Of a DNA stretch of 64,000 nt, positions 34,001 through 47,300 are shown one piece after another; position 1 is the stretch's first letter, and each line of letters opens with the position of its first letter. Made by a program: the position numbers and the translations under genes. This DNA comes from Siphonodentalium dalli (lineage: Eukaryota; Mollusca; Scaphopoda; Gadilida; Siphonodentaliidae). The DNA is taken from positions 7,869,512 through 7,933,511 of the forward strand of contig CP136064.1 of NCBI GenBank assembly GCA_032622095.1, in the 5' to 3' direction. A model generated the notes under the pieces. That model ran no database searches. It saw only the letters and a program-made list of their open reading frames with translations, and was not told the origin of the DNA.

Positions 34001-36430
34001 CATGATCACGTATAATGACAGCAATCCGATGGGTATAATGACAGAGAGAAGCGCCGATCTGTTGAGTGCATGATCATGTATAACGAAAGAGAGAAGCGCC
34101 CATCTGTTGCGTGCATGATCGCGTATAATGACAGCAATCCGGTGGGTATAAGGACAGAGAGAAGCGCCAATCTGTGGAGTGCATGATCCCGTATAATGAC
34201 AGAGAGAAGCGCCAATCTGTTGAGTGCATGATCACGTATAACGACAGAGAGAAGCGCCAATCTGTTGAGTGCATGATCACGTATAACGAAAGAGAGAAGC
34301 GCCAGTCTGTTGAGTGCATGATCACGTATAATGACAGCAATCCGGTGGGTATAACGAAAGAGAGAAGCGCCAGTCTATGAGTGCATGATCCCGTATAATG
34401 ACAGAGAGAAGCGCCAATCTGTTGAGTGCATGATCACGTATAACGACAGAGAGAAGCGCCAATCTGTTGAGTGCATGATCACGTATAACGAAAGAGAGAA
34501 GCGCCAGTCTGTTGAGTGCATGATCACATATAATGACAGTAATCCGGAGGGTATAACGACAGAGAGAAGCGCCAATCTGTTGAGTGCATGATCACGTATA
34601 ATGACAGCAATGCGGTGGGTATAACGACAGAGAGAAGCGCCAATATGTTGAGTGCATGATCATGTATAATGACAGAGAGAAGCGCCGATCTGTTGAGTGC
34701 ATGATCACGTATATCGACAGAGAGAAGCGCCAATATGTTGAGTGCATGATCACGTATATCGACAGCAATCCGGTGGGTATAAGGACAGAGAGAAGCGCCA
34801 ATCTGTTGAGTGCATGATCACGTATATCGACAGAGAGAAGCGCCGATCTGTTGCGTGCATGATCACATATAATGACAGCAATCCGGTGGGTATAACGAAA
34901 GAGAGAAGCGCCAATCTGTTGAGTGCATGATCACGTATAATGACAGCAATCCGGTGGGTATAATGACAGAGAGAAGCGCCAATCTGTTGAGTGCATGATC
35001 ACATATAATGACAGCAATCCGGTGGGTATAACGAAAGAGAGAAGCGCCAATCTGTTGAGTGCATGATCACGTATAATGACATCAATCCGGTGGGTATAAC
35101 GAAAGAGAGAAGCGCCAGTCTGTTGAGTGCATGATCCCGTATAAGGACATAAATCCGATGGGTATAACGAAAGAGAGAAGCGCCAGTCTGTTGAGTGCAT
35201 GATCCCGTATAAGGACATAAATCCGATGGGTATAACGAAAGAGAGAAGCGCCAGTCTGTTGAGTGCATGATCACGTATAATGACAGCAATCCGGTGGGTA
35301 TAACGACAGAGAGAAGCGCCAATCTGTTGAGTGCATGATCGCGTATAATGACAGAGCGAAGCGTCAGTCTGTTGAGTGTATAATGACATAAATCCGATGG
35401 GTATAACGACAGAGAGAAGCGCCAATCTGTTGAGTGCATGATCACGTATAATGACAGCAATCCGGTGGGTATAACGAAAGAGAGAAGCGCCAATCTGTTG
35501 AGTGCATGATCATGTATAATGACAGAGAGAAGCGCCAATCTGTTGAGTGTTTAATGGCAGAAATCCGGTGGGTATAACGACAGAGTGAAGCGCCAATCTG
35601 TTGAGTTCATGATCACGTTTAATGGCAGCAATCCGGTGGGTATAACGACAGAGAGAAGCGCCAATCTGTCGAGTGCATGATCACGTATAATGACAGCAAT
35701 CCGGTGGGTATAACAACAGAGTGAAGCGCCGATCTGTTGCGTGCATGATCACATATAATGACAGCAATCCGGTGGGTATAACGAAAGAGAGAAGCGCCAA
35801 TCTGTTGAGTGCATGATCACGTATAATGACAGCAATCCGGAGGGTATAATGACAGAGGGAAGCGCCGATCTGTTGAGTGCATGATCATGTATAACGAAAG
35901 AGAGAAGCGCCAATCTGTTGAGTGCATGATCACGTATAATGACAGCAATCCGATGGGTATAACGACAGAGAGAAGCGCCAATCTGTTGAGTGCATGATCG
36001 CGTATAATGACAGAGAGAAGCGCCAATCTGTTGAGTGCATGATCACGTATAATGACAGCAATCCGATGGGTATAATGACAGAGAGAAGCGCCGATCTGTT
36101 GAGTGCATGATCATGTATAACGAAAGAGAGAAGCGCCCATCTGTTGCGTGCATGATCGCGTATAATGACAGCAATCCGGTGGGTATAAGGACAGAGAGAA
36201 GCGCCAATCTGTGGAGTGCATGATCCCGTATAATGACAGAGAGAAGCGCCAATCTGTTGAGTGCATGATCACGTATAACGACAGAGAGAAGCGCCAATCT
36301 GTTGAGTGCATGATCACGTATAACGAAAGAGAGAAGCGCCAGTCTGTTGAGTACATGATCACGTATAATGACAGCAATCCGGTGGGTATAACGAAAGAGA
36401 GAAGCGCCAGTCTATGAGTGCATGATCCCG
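28045..36430 (+). repeat. Beta block 4, mixed 1459/1811/2037-bp higher-order repeats
   Basis: The 44-bp marker lies at 29110, 30569 (1459), 32380 (1811), 34372 (1992) and 36409 (2037). The 35-bp marker lies at 28460, 30090, 31549 (1459), 33315 (1766) and 35352 (2037). The 2037-bp pair shares the private variants GACATCAATCC (33043, 35080) and GCAATGCGGTGG (about 32570, 34607). At 28183 a join reads CACGTAATGACAG, 2 bp short. Confidence 0.88.
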
Positions 36431-38200
36431 TATAATGACAGAGAGAAGCGCCAATCTGTTGAGTGCATGATCACGTATAATGACAGCAATCCGATGGGTA
36501 TAATGACAGAGAGAAGCGCCGATCTGTTGAGTGCATGATCATGTATAACGAAAGAGAGAAGCGCCCATCTGTTGCGTGCATGATCGCGTATAATGACAGC
36601 AATCCGGTGGGTATAAGGACAGAGAGAAGCGCCAATCTGTGGAGTGCATGATCGCGTATAATGACAGAGGGAAGCGCCAATCTGTTGAGTGCATGATCGC
36701 GTATAACGACAGAGAGAAGCGCCAATCTGTTGAGTGCATGATCACGTATAATGACAGCAATCCGATGGGTATAACGACAGAGAGAAGCGCCGATCTGTTG
36801 AGTGCATGATCATGTATAATGACAGAGAGAAGCACCGATCTGTTGAGTGCATGATCATGTATAACGAAAGAGAGAAGCGCCAATCTGTTGCGTGCATGAT
36901 CACGTATAATGACAGCAATCCGGTGGGTATAACGAAAGAGAGAAGCGCCAATCTGTTGAGTGCATGATCACGTATAACGACAGAGAGAAGCGCCGATCTG
37001 TTGAGTGCATGATCATGTATAATGACAGAGAGAAGCGCCAATCTGTTGAGTGCATGATCATGTATAATGACAGAGAGAAGCGCCAATCTGTTGAGTGCAT
37101 GATCGCGTATAACGACAGAGAGAAGCGCCAATCTGTTGAGTGCATGATCACGTATAATGACAGCAATCCGATGGGTATAACGACAGAGAGAAGCGCCAAT
37201 CTGTTGAGTGCTTGATCACGTATAATGACAGTAATCCGGAGGGTATAATGCCAGAGAGAAGCGCCAATCTGTTGAGTGCATGATCACGTATAATGACAGC
37301 AATCCGGTGGGTATAACGACAGAGAGAAGCGCCGATCTGTTGAGTGCATGATCATGTATAATGACAGAGAGAAGCGCCGATCTGTTGAGTGCATGATCAT
37401 GTATAACGAAAGAGAGAAGCGCCAATCTGTTGAGTGCATGATCACGTATAATGACAGCAATCCGATGGGTATAATGACAGAGAGAAGCGCCAATCTGTTG
37501 AGTGCATGATCGCGTATAATGACAGAGAGAAGCGCCAATCTGTTGAGTGCGTGATCGCGTATAACGACAGAGAGAAGCGCCAATCTGTTGAGTGCATGAT
37601 CACGTATAATGACAGCAATCCGATGGGTATAATGACAGAGAGAAGCGCCGATCTGTTGAGTGCATGATCATGTATAATGACAGAGAGAAGCGCCGATCTG
37701 TTGAGTGCATGATCATGTATAACGAAAGAGAGAAGCGCCAATCTGTTGCGTGCATGATCACGTATAATGACAGCAATCCGGTGGGTATAACGACAGAGAG
37801 AAGCGCCGATCTGTTGTGTGCATGATCACGTATAACGACAGAGAGAAGCGCCGGTCTGTTGAGTGCATGATCGCGTATAATGACAGCAATCCGATGGGTA
37901 TAAGGACAGAGAGAAGCGCCGATCTGTTGAGTGCATGATCATGTATAATGACAGAGAGAAGCGCCAATCTGTGGAGTGCATGGTCACGTATAATGACAGC
38001 AATCCGGTGGGTATAACGAAAGAGAGAAGCGCCAATATGTTGAGTGCATGATCACGTATAACGACAGAGAGAAGCGCCGATCTGTTGAGTGCATGATCCC
38101 GTATAATGACAGCAATCCGGAGGGTATAATGACAGAGAGAAGCGCCGATCTGTTGAGTGCATGATCATGTATAACGAAAGAGAGAAGCGCCAATCTGTTG
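36431..38200 (+). repeat. Alpha block 5
   Basis: This block enters from beta within a shared 45-mer. From about 37280 it duplicates 41750 onward at an offset of 4469 bp, through the block end and into beta. It contains one gamma-like join near 37.2 kb (GAGTGCTTGATC followed by GGGTATAATGCCAG). Confidence 0.75.
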
Positions 38201-40850
38201 CGTGCATGATCACGTATAATGACAGCAATCCGATGGGTATAACGAAAGAGAGAAGCGCCAATCTGTTGAGTGCATGATCCCGTATAATGACAGAGAGAAG
38301 CGCCAATCTGTTGAGTGCATGATCACGTATAACGACAGAGAGAAGCGCCAATCTGTTGAGTGCATGATCACGTATAACGAAAGAGAGAAGCGCCAGTCTG
38401 TTGAGTGCATGATCACGTATAATGACAGCAATCCGGTGGGTATAACGAAAGAGAGAAGCGCCAGTCTATGAGTGCATGATCCCGTATAATGACAGAGAGA
38501 AGCGCCAATCTGTTGAGTGCATGATCACGTATAACGACAGAGAGAAGCGCCAATCTGTTGAGTGCATGATCACGTATAACGAAAGAGAGAAGCGCCAGTC
38601 TGTTGAGTGCATGATCACATATAATGACAGTAATCCGGAGGGTATAACGACAGAGAGAAGCGCCAATCTGTTGAGTGCATGATCACGTATAATGACAGCA
38701 ATCCGGTGGGTATAACGACAGAGAGAAGCGCCAATCTGTTGAGTGCATGATCATGTATAATGACAGAGAGAAGCGCCGATCTGTTGAGTGCATGATCACG
38801 TATATCGACAGAGAGAAGCGCCAATATGTTGAGTGCATGACCACGTATATCGACAGCAATCCGGTGGGTATAAGGACAGAGAGAAGCGCCAATCTGTTGA
38901 GTGCATGATCACGTATATCGACAGAGAGAAGCGCCGATCTGTTGCGTGCATGATCACATATAATGACAGCAATCCGGTGGGTATAACGAAAGAGAGAAGC
39001 GCCAATCTGTTGAGTGCATGATCACGTATAATGACAGCAATCCGGTGGGTATAATGACAGAGAGAAGCGCCAATCTGTTGAGTGCATGATCACATATAAT
39101 GACAGCAATCCGGTGGGTATAACGAAAGAGAGAAGCGCCAATCTGTTGAGTGCATGATCACGTATAATGACAGCAATCCGGTGGGTATAACGAAAGAGAG
39201 AAGCGCCAGTCTGTTGAGTGCATGATCCCGTATAAGGACATAAATCCGATGGGTATAACGAAAGAGAGAAGCGCCAGTCTGTTGAGTGCATGATCCCGTA
39301 TAAGGACATAAATCCGATGGGTATAACGAAAGAGAGAAGCGCCAGTCTGTTGAGTGCATGATCTCGTATAATGACAGCAATCCGGTGGGTATAACGACAG
39401 AGAGAAGCGCCAATCTGTTGAGTGCATGATCGCGTATAATGACAGAGCGAAGCGTCAGTCTGTTGAGTGTATAATGACATAAATCCGATGGGTATAACGA
39501 CAGAGAGAAGCGCCAATCTGTTGAGTGCATGATCACGTATAATGACAGCAATCCGGTGGGTATAACGAAAGAGAGAAGCGCCAATCTGTTGAGTGCATGA
39601 TCATGTATAATAACAGAGAGAAGCGCCAATCTGTTGAGTGTTTAATGGCAGAAATCCGGTGGGTATAACGACAGAGAGAAGCGCCAATCTGTTGAGTGTT
39701 TAATGGCAGAAATCCGGTGGGTATAACGACAGAGAGAAGCGCCAATCTGTTGAGTGCATGATCATGTATAATGACAGAGAGAAGCGCCGATCTGTTGAGT
39801 GCATGATCACGTATATCGACAGCAATCCGGTGGGTATACGGACAGAGAGAAGCGCCAATCTGTTGAGTGCATGATCACGTATATCGACAGAGAGAAGCGC
39901 CGATCTGTTGCGTGCATGATCACATATAATGACAGCAATCCGGTGGGTATAACGAAAGAGAGAAGCGCCAATCTGTTGAGTGCATGATCACGTATAATGA
40001 CAGCAATCCGGTGGGTATAATGACAGAGAGAAGCGTTATAATGACAGCAATCCGGTGGGTATAACGAAAGAGAGAAGCGCCAATCTGTTGAGTGCATGAT
40101 CACGTATAATGACATCAATCCGGTGGGTATAACGAAAGAGAGAAGCGCCAGTCTGTTGAGTGCATGATCCCGTATAAGGACATAAATCCGATGGGTATAA
40201 CGAAAGAGAGAAGCGCCAGTCTGTTGAGTGCATGATCCCGTATAAGGACATAAATCCGATGGGTATAACGAAAGAGAGAAGCGCCAGTCTGTTGAGTGCA
40301 TGATCACGTATAATGACAGCAATCCGGTGGGTATAACGACAGAGAGAAGCGCCAATCTGTTGAGTGCATGATCGCGTATAATGACAGAGCGAAGCGTCAG
40401 TCTGTTGAGTGTATAATGACATAAATCCGATGGGTATAACGACAGAGAGAAGCGCCAATCTGTTGAGTGCATGATCACGTATAATGACAGCAATCCGGTG
40501 GGTATAACGAAAGAGAGAAGCGCCAATCTGTTGAGTGCATGATCATGTATAATGACAGAGAGAAGCGCCAATCTGTTGAGTGTTTAATGGCAGAAATCCG
40601 GTGGGTATAACGACAGAGTGAAGCGCCAATCTGTTGAGTTCATGATCACGTTTAATGGCAGCAATCCGGTGGGTATAACGACAGAGAGAAGCGCCAATCT
40701 GTCGAGTGCATGATCACGTATAATGACAGCAATCCGGTGGGTATAACAACAGAGTGAAGCGCCGATCTGTTGCGTGCATGATCACATATAATGACAGCAA
40801 TCCGGTGGGTATAACGAAAGAGAGAAGCGCCAATCTGTTGAGTGCATGAT
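38201..40850 (+). repeat. Beta block 5
   Basis: The 44-bp marker is at 38463 and the 35-bp marker at 39443 and 40385. The block shares GAGTGCATGACCACG (about 38833), GATCTCGTATAATG and GTATAATAACAG with the 42.9-44.2 kb block at 4469 bp. A truncated 45-mer at about 40020-40036 marks a rearrangement. Confidence 0.8.
40016..40037 (+). repeat. Truncated 45-mer at a rearrangement joint
   Basis: The sequence reads CAGAGAGAAGCGTTATAATG, where sister copies (for example 39058-39100) have a full 45-mer between AAGCG and TATAATG. The module is cut after about 20 bases and the next 23-mer has lost its GTA start, which has become TTA. Confidence 0.8.
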
Positions 40851-42680
40851 CACGTATAATGACAGCAATCCGGAGGGTATAATGACAGAGGGAAGCGCCG
40901 ATCTGTTGAGTGCATGATCATGTATAACGAAAGAGAGAAGCGCCAATCTGTTGAGTGCATGATCACGTATAATGACAGCAATCCGATGGGTATAACGACA
41001 GAGAGAAGCGCCAATCTGTTGAGTGCATGATCGCGTATAATGACAGAGAGAAGCGCCAATCTGTTGAGTGCATGATCACGTATAATGACAGCAATCCGAT
41101 GGGTATAATGACAGAGAGAAGCGCCGATCTGTTGAGTGCATGATCATGTATAACGAAAGAGAGAAGCGCCCATCTGTTGCGTGCATGATCGCGTATAATG
41201 ACAGCAATCCGGTGGGTATAAGGACAGAGAGAAGCGCCAATCTGTGGAGTGCATGATCGCGTATAATGACAGAGGGAAGCGCCAATCTGTTGAGTGCATG
41301 ATCGCGTATAACGACAGAGAGAAGCGCCAATCTGTTGAGTGCATGATCACGTATAATGACCGCAATCCGATGGGTATAACGACAGAGAGAAGCGCCGATC
41401 TGTTGAGTGCATGATCATGTATAATGACAGAGAGAAGCGCCGATCTGTTGAGTGCATGATCATGTATAACGAAAGAGAGAAGCGCCAATCTGTTGCGTGC
41501 ATGATCACGTATAATGACAGCAATCCGGTGGGTATAACGAAAGAGAGAAGCGCCAATCTGTTGAGTGCATGATCACGTATAACGACAGAGAGAAGCGCCG
41601 ATCTGTTGAGTGCATGATCATGTATAATGACAGAGAGAAGCGCCAATCTGTTGAGTGCATGATCATGTATAATGACAGAGAGAAGCGCCAATCTGTTGAG
41701 TGCATGATCGCGTATAACGACAGAGAGAAGCGCCAATCTGTTGAGTGCATGATCACGTATAATGACAGCAATCCGATGGGTATAACGACAGAGAGAAGCG
41801 CCGATCTGTTGAGTGCATGATCATGTATAATGACAGAGAGAAGCGCCGATCTGTTGAGTGCATGATCATGTATAACGAAAGAGAGAAGCGCCAATCTGTT
41901 GAGTGCATGATCACGTATAATGACAGCAATCCGATGGGTATAATGACAGAGAGAAGCGCCAATCTGTTGAGTGCATGATCGCGTATACTGACAGAGAGAA
42001 GCGCCAATCTGTTGAGTGCATGATCGCGTATAACGACAGAGAGAAGCGCCAATCTGTTGAGTGCATGATCACGTATAATGACAGCAATCCGATGGGTATA
42101 ATGACAGAGAGAAGCGCCGATCTGTTGAGTGCATGATCATGTATAATGACAGAGAGAAGCGCCGATCTGTTGAGTGCATGATCATGTATAACGAAAGAGA
42201 GAAGCGCCAATCTGTTGCGTGCATGATCACGTATAATGACAGCAATCCGGTGGGTATAACGACAGAGAGAAGCGCCGATCTGTTGTGTGCATGATCACGT
42301 ATAACGACAGAGAGAAGCGCCGGTCTGTTGAGTGCATGATCGCGTATAATGACAGCAATCCGATGGGTATAAGGACAGAGAGAAGCGCCGATCTGTTGAG
42401 TGCATGATCATGTATAATGACAGAGAGAAGCGCCAATCTGTGGAGTGCATGGTCACGTATAATGACAGCAATCCGGTGGGTATAACGAAAGAGAGAAGCG
42501 CCAATATGTTGAGTGCATGATCACGTATAACGACAGAGAGAAGCGCCGATCTGTTGAGTGCATGATCCCGTATAATGACAGCAATCCGGAGGGTATAATG
42601 ACAGAGAGAAGCGCCGATCTGTTGAGTGCATGATCATGTATAACGAAAGAGAGAAGCGCCAATCTGTTGCGTGCATGATC
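40851..42680 (+). repeat. Alpha block 6
   Basis: This is the alpha order again. The first part matches about 35.8-36.1 kb (offset 5033), including GCGCCCATCTGTTGCG (about 36133 and 41167). The later part is the second copy of the 4469-bp duplication. Confidence 0.75.
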
Positions 42681-44300
42681 ACGTATAATGACAGCAATCC
42701 GATGGGTATAACGAAAGAGAGAAGCGCCAATCTGTTGAGTGCATGATCCCGTATAATGACAGAGAGAAGCGCCAATCTGTTGAGTGCATGATCACGTATA
42801 ACGACAGAGAGAAGCGCCAATCTGTTGAGTGCATGATCACGTATAACGAAAGAGAGAAGCGCCAGTCTGTTGAGTGCATGATCACGTATAATGACAGCAA
42901 TCCGGTGGGTATAACGAAAGAGAGAAGCGCCAGTCTATGAGTGCATGATCCCGTATAATGACAGAGAGAAGCGCCAATCTGTTGAGTGCATGATCACGTA
43001 TAACGACAGAGAGAAGCGCCAATCTGTTGAGTGCATGATCACGTATAACGAAAGAGAGAAGCGCCAGTCTGTTGAGTGCATGATCACATATAATGACAGT
43101 AATCCGGAGGGTATAACGACAGAGAGAAGCGCCAATCTGTTGAGTGCATGATCACGTATAATGACAGCAATCCGGTGGGTATAACGACAGAGAGAAGCGC
43201 CAATCTGTTGAGTGCATGATCATGTATAATGACAGAGAGAAGCGCCGATCTGTTGAGTGCATGATCACGTATATCGACAGAGAGAAGCGCCAATATGTTG
43301 AGTGCATGACCACGTATATCGACAGCAATCCGGTGGGTATAAGGACAGAGAGAAGCGCCAATCTGTTGAGTGCATGATCACGTATATCGACAGAGAGAAG
43401 CGCCGATCTGTTGCGTGCATGATCACATATAATGACAGCAATCCGGTGTGTATAACGAAAGAGAGAAGCGCCAATCTGTTGAGTGCATGATCACGTATAA
43501 TGACAGCAATCCGGTGGGTATAATGACAGAGAGAAGCGCCAATCTGTTGAGTGCATGATCACATATAATGACAGCAATCCGGTGGGTATAACGAAAGAGA
43601 GAAGCGCCAATCTGTTGAGTGCATGATCACGTATAATGACAGCAATCCGGTGGGTATAACGAAAGAGAGAAGCGCCAGTCTGTTGAGTGCATGATCCCGT
43701 ATAAGGACATAAATCCGATGGGTATAACGAAAGAGAGAAGCGCCAGTCTGTTGAGTGCATGATCCCGTATAAGGACATAAATCCGATGGGTATAACGAAA
43801 GAGAGAAGCGCCAGTCTGTTGAGTGCATGATCTCGTATAATGACAGCAATCCGGTGGGTATAACGACAGAGAGAAGCGCCAATCTGTTGAGTGCATGATC
43901 GCGTATAATGACAGAGCGAAGCGTCAGTCTGTTGAGTGTATAATGACATAAATCCGATGGGTATAACGACAGAGAGAAGCGCCAATCTGTTGAGTGCATG
44001 ATCACGTATAATGACAGCAATCCGGTGGGTATAACGAAAGAGAGAAGCGCCAATCTGTTGAGTGCATGATCATGTATAATAACAGAGAGAAGCGCCAATC
44101 TGTTGAGTGTTTAATGGCAGAAATCCGGTGGGTATAACGACAGAGAGAAGCGCCAATCTGTTGAGTGTTTAATGGCAGAAATCCGGTGGGTATAACGACA
44201 GAGTGAAGCGCCAATCTGTTGAGTTCATGATCACGTTTAATGGCAGCAATCCGGTGGGTATAACGACAGAGAGAAGCGCCAATCTGTCGAGTGCATGATC
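42681..44300 (+). repeat. Beta block 6
   Basis: The 44-bp marker is at 42932 and the 35-bp marker at 43912. The block is a near-copy of 38.2-39.74 kb at offset 4469. It ends by passing into gamma through GTTTAATGGCAG units. Confidence 0.8.
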
Positions 44301-47300
44301 ACGTATAATGACAGCAATCCGGTGGGTATAACGACAGAGAGAAGCGCCAATCTGTTGAGTGCATGGTCACGTATAATGACATAAATCCGATGGGTATAAC
44401 GACAGAGAGAAGCGCCAATCTGGCGAGTGCATGATCACGTATAATGACATAAATCCGATGGGTATAACGACAGAGAGAAGCGCCAATCTGTTGAGTGCAT
44501 GGTCACGTATAAGGACAGCAATCCGATGGGTATAACAACAGAGAGAAGCGCCAATCTGTTGAGTGCTTGATCACGTATAACGACAGAGAGAAGCGCCAAT
44601 CTGTTGAGTGCATGATCACGTATAACGACAGAGAGAAGCGCCAATCTGTTGAGTGCATGGTCACGTATAAGGACAGCAATCCGATGGGTATAACAACAGA
44701 GAGAAGCGCCAATCTGTTGAGTGCTTGATCACGTATAATGACAACAATCCGGTGGGTATAACGACAGAGAGAAGCGCCGATCTGTTGAGTGCTTGATCAC
44801 GTATAATGACAGCAATCCGGTGGGTATAACGACAGAGAGAAGCGCCAATCTGTTGAGTGCTTGATCACGTATAATGACAGAGCGAAGCGCCAATCTGTTG
44901 AGTGCATGGTCACGTATAAGGACAGCAATCCGATGGGTATAACGACAGAGTGAAGCGCCAATCTGTTGAGTTCATGATCACGTTTAATGGCAGCAATCCG
45001 GTGGGTATAACGACAGAGAGCAGCGCCAATTTGTTGAGTGCATGATCACGTTTAATGGCAGAAATCCGGTGGGTATAACGACAGAGAGAAGCGCCAATCT
45101 GTTGAGTTCATGATCACGTTTAATGGCAGCAATCCGATGGGTATAACGAAAGAGAGAAGCGCCAGTCTGTTGAGTGCATGATCACGTATAACGGCAGAGA
45201 GAAGCGCCAATCTGTTGAGTGCATGATCACGTATAATGACAGCAATCCGGTGGGTATAATGACAGAGAGAAGCGCCAATCTGTTGAGTGCATGATCATGT
45301 ATAATGACAGCAATCCGGTGGGTATAACGACAGAGAGAAGCGCCAATCTGTTGAGTGCATGATCACGTATAATGACAGTAATCCGGTGGGTATAACGACA
45401 GAGAGAAGCGCCGATCTGTTGAGTGCATGATCACGTATAATGACAGTAATCCGGTGGGTATAACGACAGAGAGAAGCGCCAATCTGTTGAGTGCATGATC
45501 ACGTATAATGACAGCAATCCGGTGGGTATAACGACAGAGAGAAGCGCCAATCTGTTGAGTGCATGATCACGTATAATGACAGCAATCCGGTGGGTATAAC
45601 GACAGAGAGAAGCGCCAATCTGTTGAGTGCATGATCACGTATAATGACAGAGAGAAGCGCCAATCTGTTGAGTGCATGATCACGTATAATGACAGAGAGA
45701 AGCGCCAATCTGTTGAGTGTATAATGACAGCAATCCGGTGGGTATAACGACAGAGAGAAGCGCCAATCTGTTGAGTTCATGATCACGTATAAGGACAGCA
45801 ATCCGATGGGTATAACGAAAGAGAGAAGCGCCAATCTGTTGAGTGCATGATCACGTATAACGACAGAGTGAAGCGCCAATCTGTTGAGTGCATGATCCCG
45901 TATAAGGACATAAATCCGATGGGTATAACGAAAGAGAGAAGCGCCAGTCTGTTGAGTGCATGATCTCGTATAATGACAGCAATCCGGTGGGTATAACGAC
46001 AGAGAGAAGCGCCAATCTGTTGAGTGCATGATCGCGTATAATGACAGAGCGAAGCGTCAGTCTGTTGAGTGTATAATGACATAAATCCGATGGGTATAAC
46101 GACAGAGAGAAGCGCCAATCTGTTGAGTGCATGATCACGTATAATGACAGCAATCCGGTGGGTATAACGAAAGAGAGAAGCGCCAATCTGTTGAGTGCAT
46201 GATCATGTATAATAACAGAGAGAAGCGCCAATCTGTTGAGTGTTTAATGGCAGAAATCCGGTGGGTATAACGACAGAGAGAAGCGCCAATCTGTTGAGTG
46301 TTTAATGGCAGAAATCCGGTGGGTATAACGACAGAGTGAAGCGCCAATCTGTTGAGTTCATGATCACGTTTAATGGCAGCAATCCGGTGGGTATAACGAC
46401 AGAGAGAAGCGCCAATCTGTCGAGTGCATGATCACGTATAATGACAGCAATCCGGTGGGTATAACGACAGAGAGAAGCGCCAATCTGTTGAGTGCATGGT
46501 CACGTATAATGACATAAATCCGATGGGTATAACGACAGAGAGAAGCGCCAATCTGGCGAGTGCATGATCACGTATAATGACATAAATCCGATGGGTATAA
46601 CGACAGAGAGAAGCGCCAATCTGTTGAGTGCATGGTCACGTATAAGGACAGCAATCCGATGGGTATAACAACAGAGAGAAGCGCCAATCTGTTGAGTGCT
46701 TGATCACGTATAACGACAGAGAGAAGCGCCAATCTGTTGAGTGCATGATCACGTATAACGACAGAGAGAAGCGCCAATCTGTTGAGTGCTTGATCACGTA
46801 TAATGACAACAATCCGGTGGGTATAACGACAGAGAGAAGCGCCGATCTGTTGAGTGCTTGATCACGTATAATGACAGCAATCCGGTGGGTATAACGACAG
46901 AGAGAAGCGCCAATCTGTTGAGTGCTTGATCACGTATAATGACAGAGCGAAGCGCCAATCTGTTGAGTGCATGGTCACGTATAAGGACAGCAATCCGATG
47001 GGTATAACGACAGAGTGAAGCGCCAATCTGTTGAGTTCATGATCACGTTTAATGGCAGCAATCCGGTGGGTATAACGACAGAGAGCAGCGCCAATTTGTT
47101 GAGTGCATGATCACGTTTAATGGCAGAAATCCGGTGGGTATAACGACAGAGAGAAGCGCCAATCTGTTGAGTTCATGATCACGTTTAATGGCAGCAATCC
47201 GATGGGTATAACGAAAGAGAGAAGCGCCAGTCTGTTGAGTGCATGATCACGTATAACGGCAGAGAGAAGCGCCAATCTGTTGAGTGCATGATCACGTATA

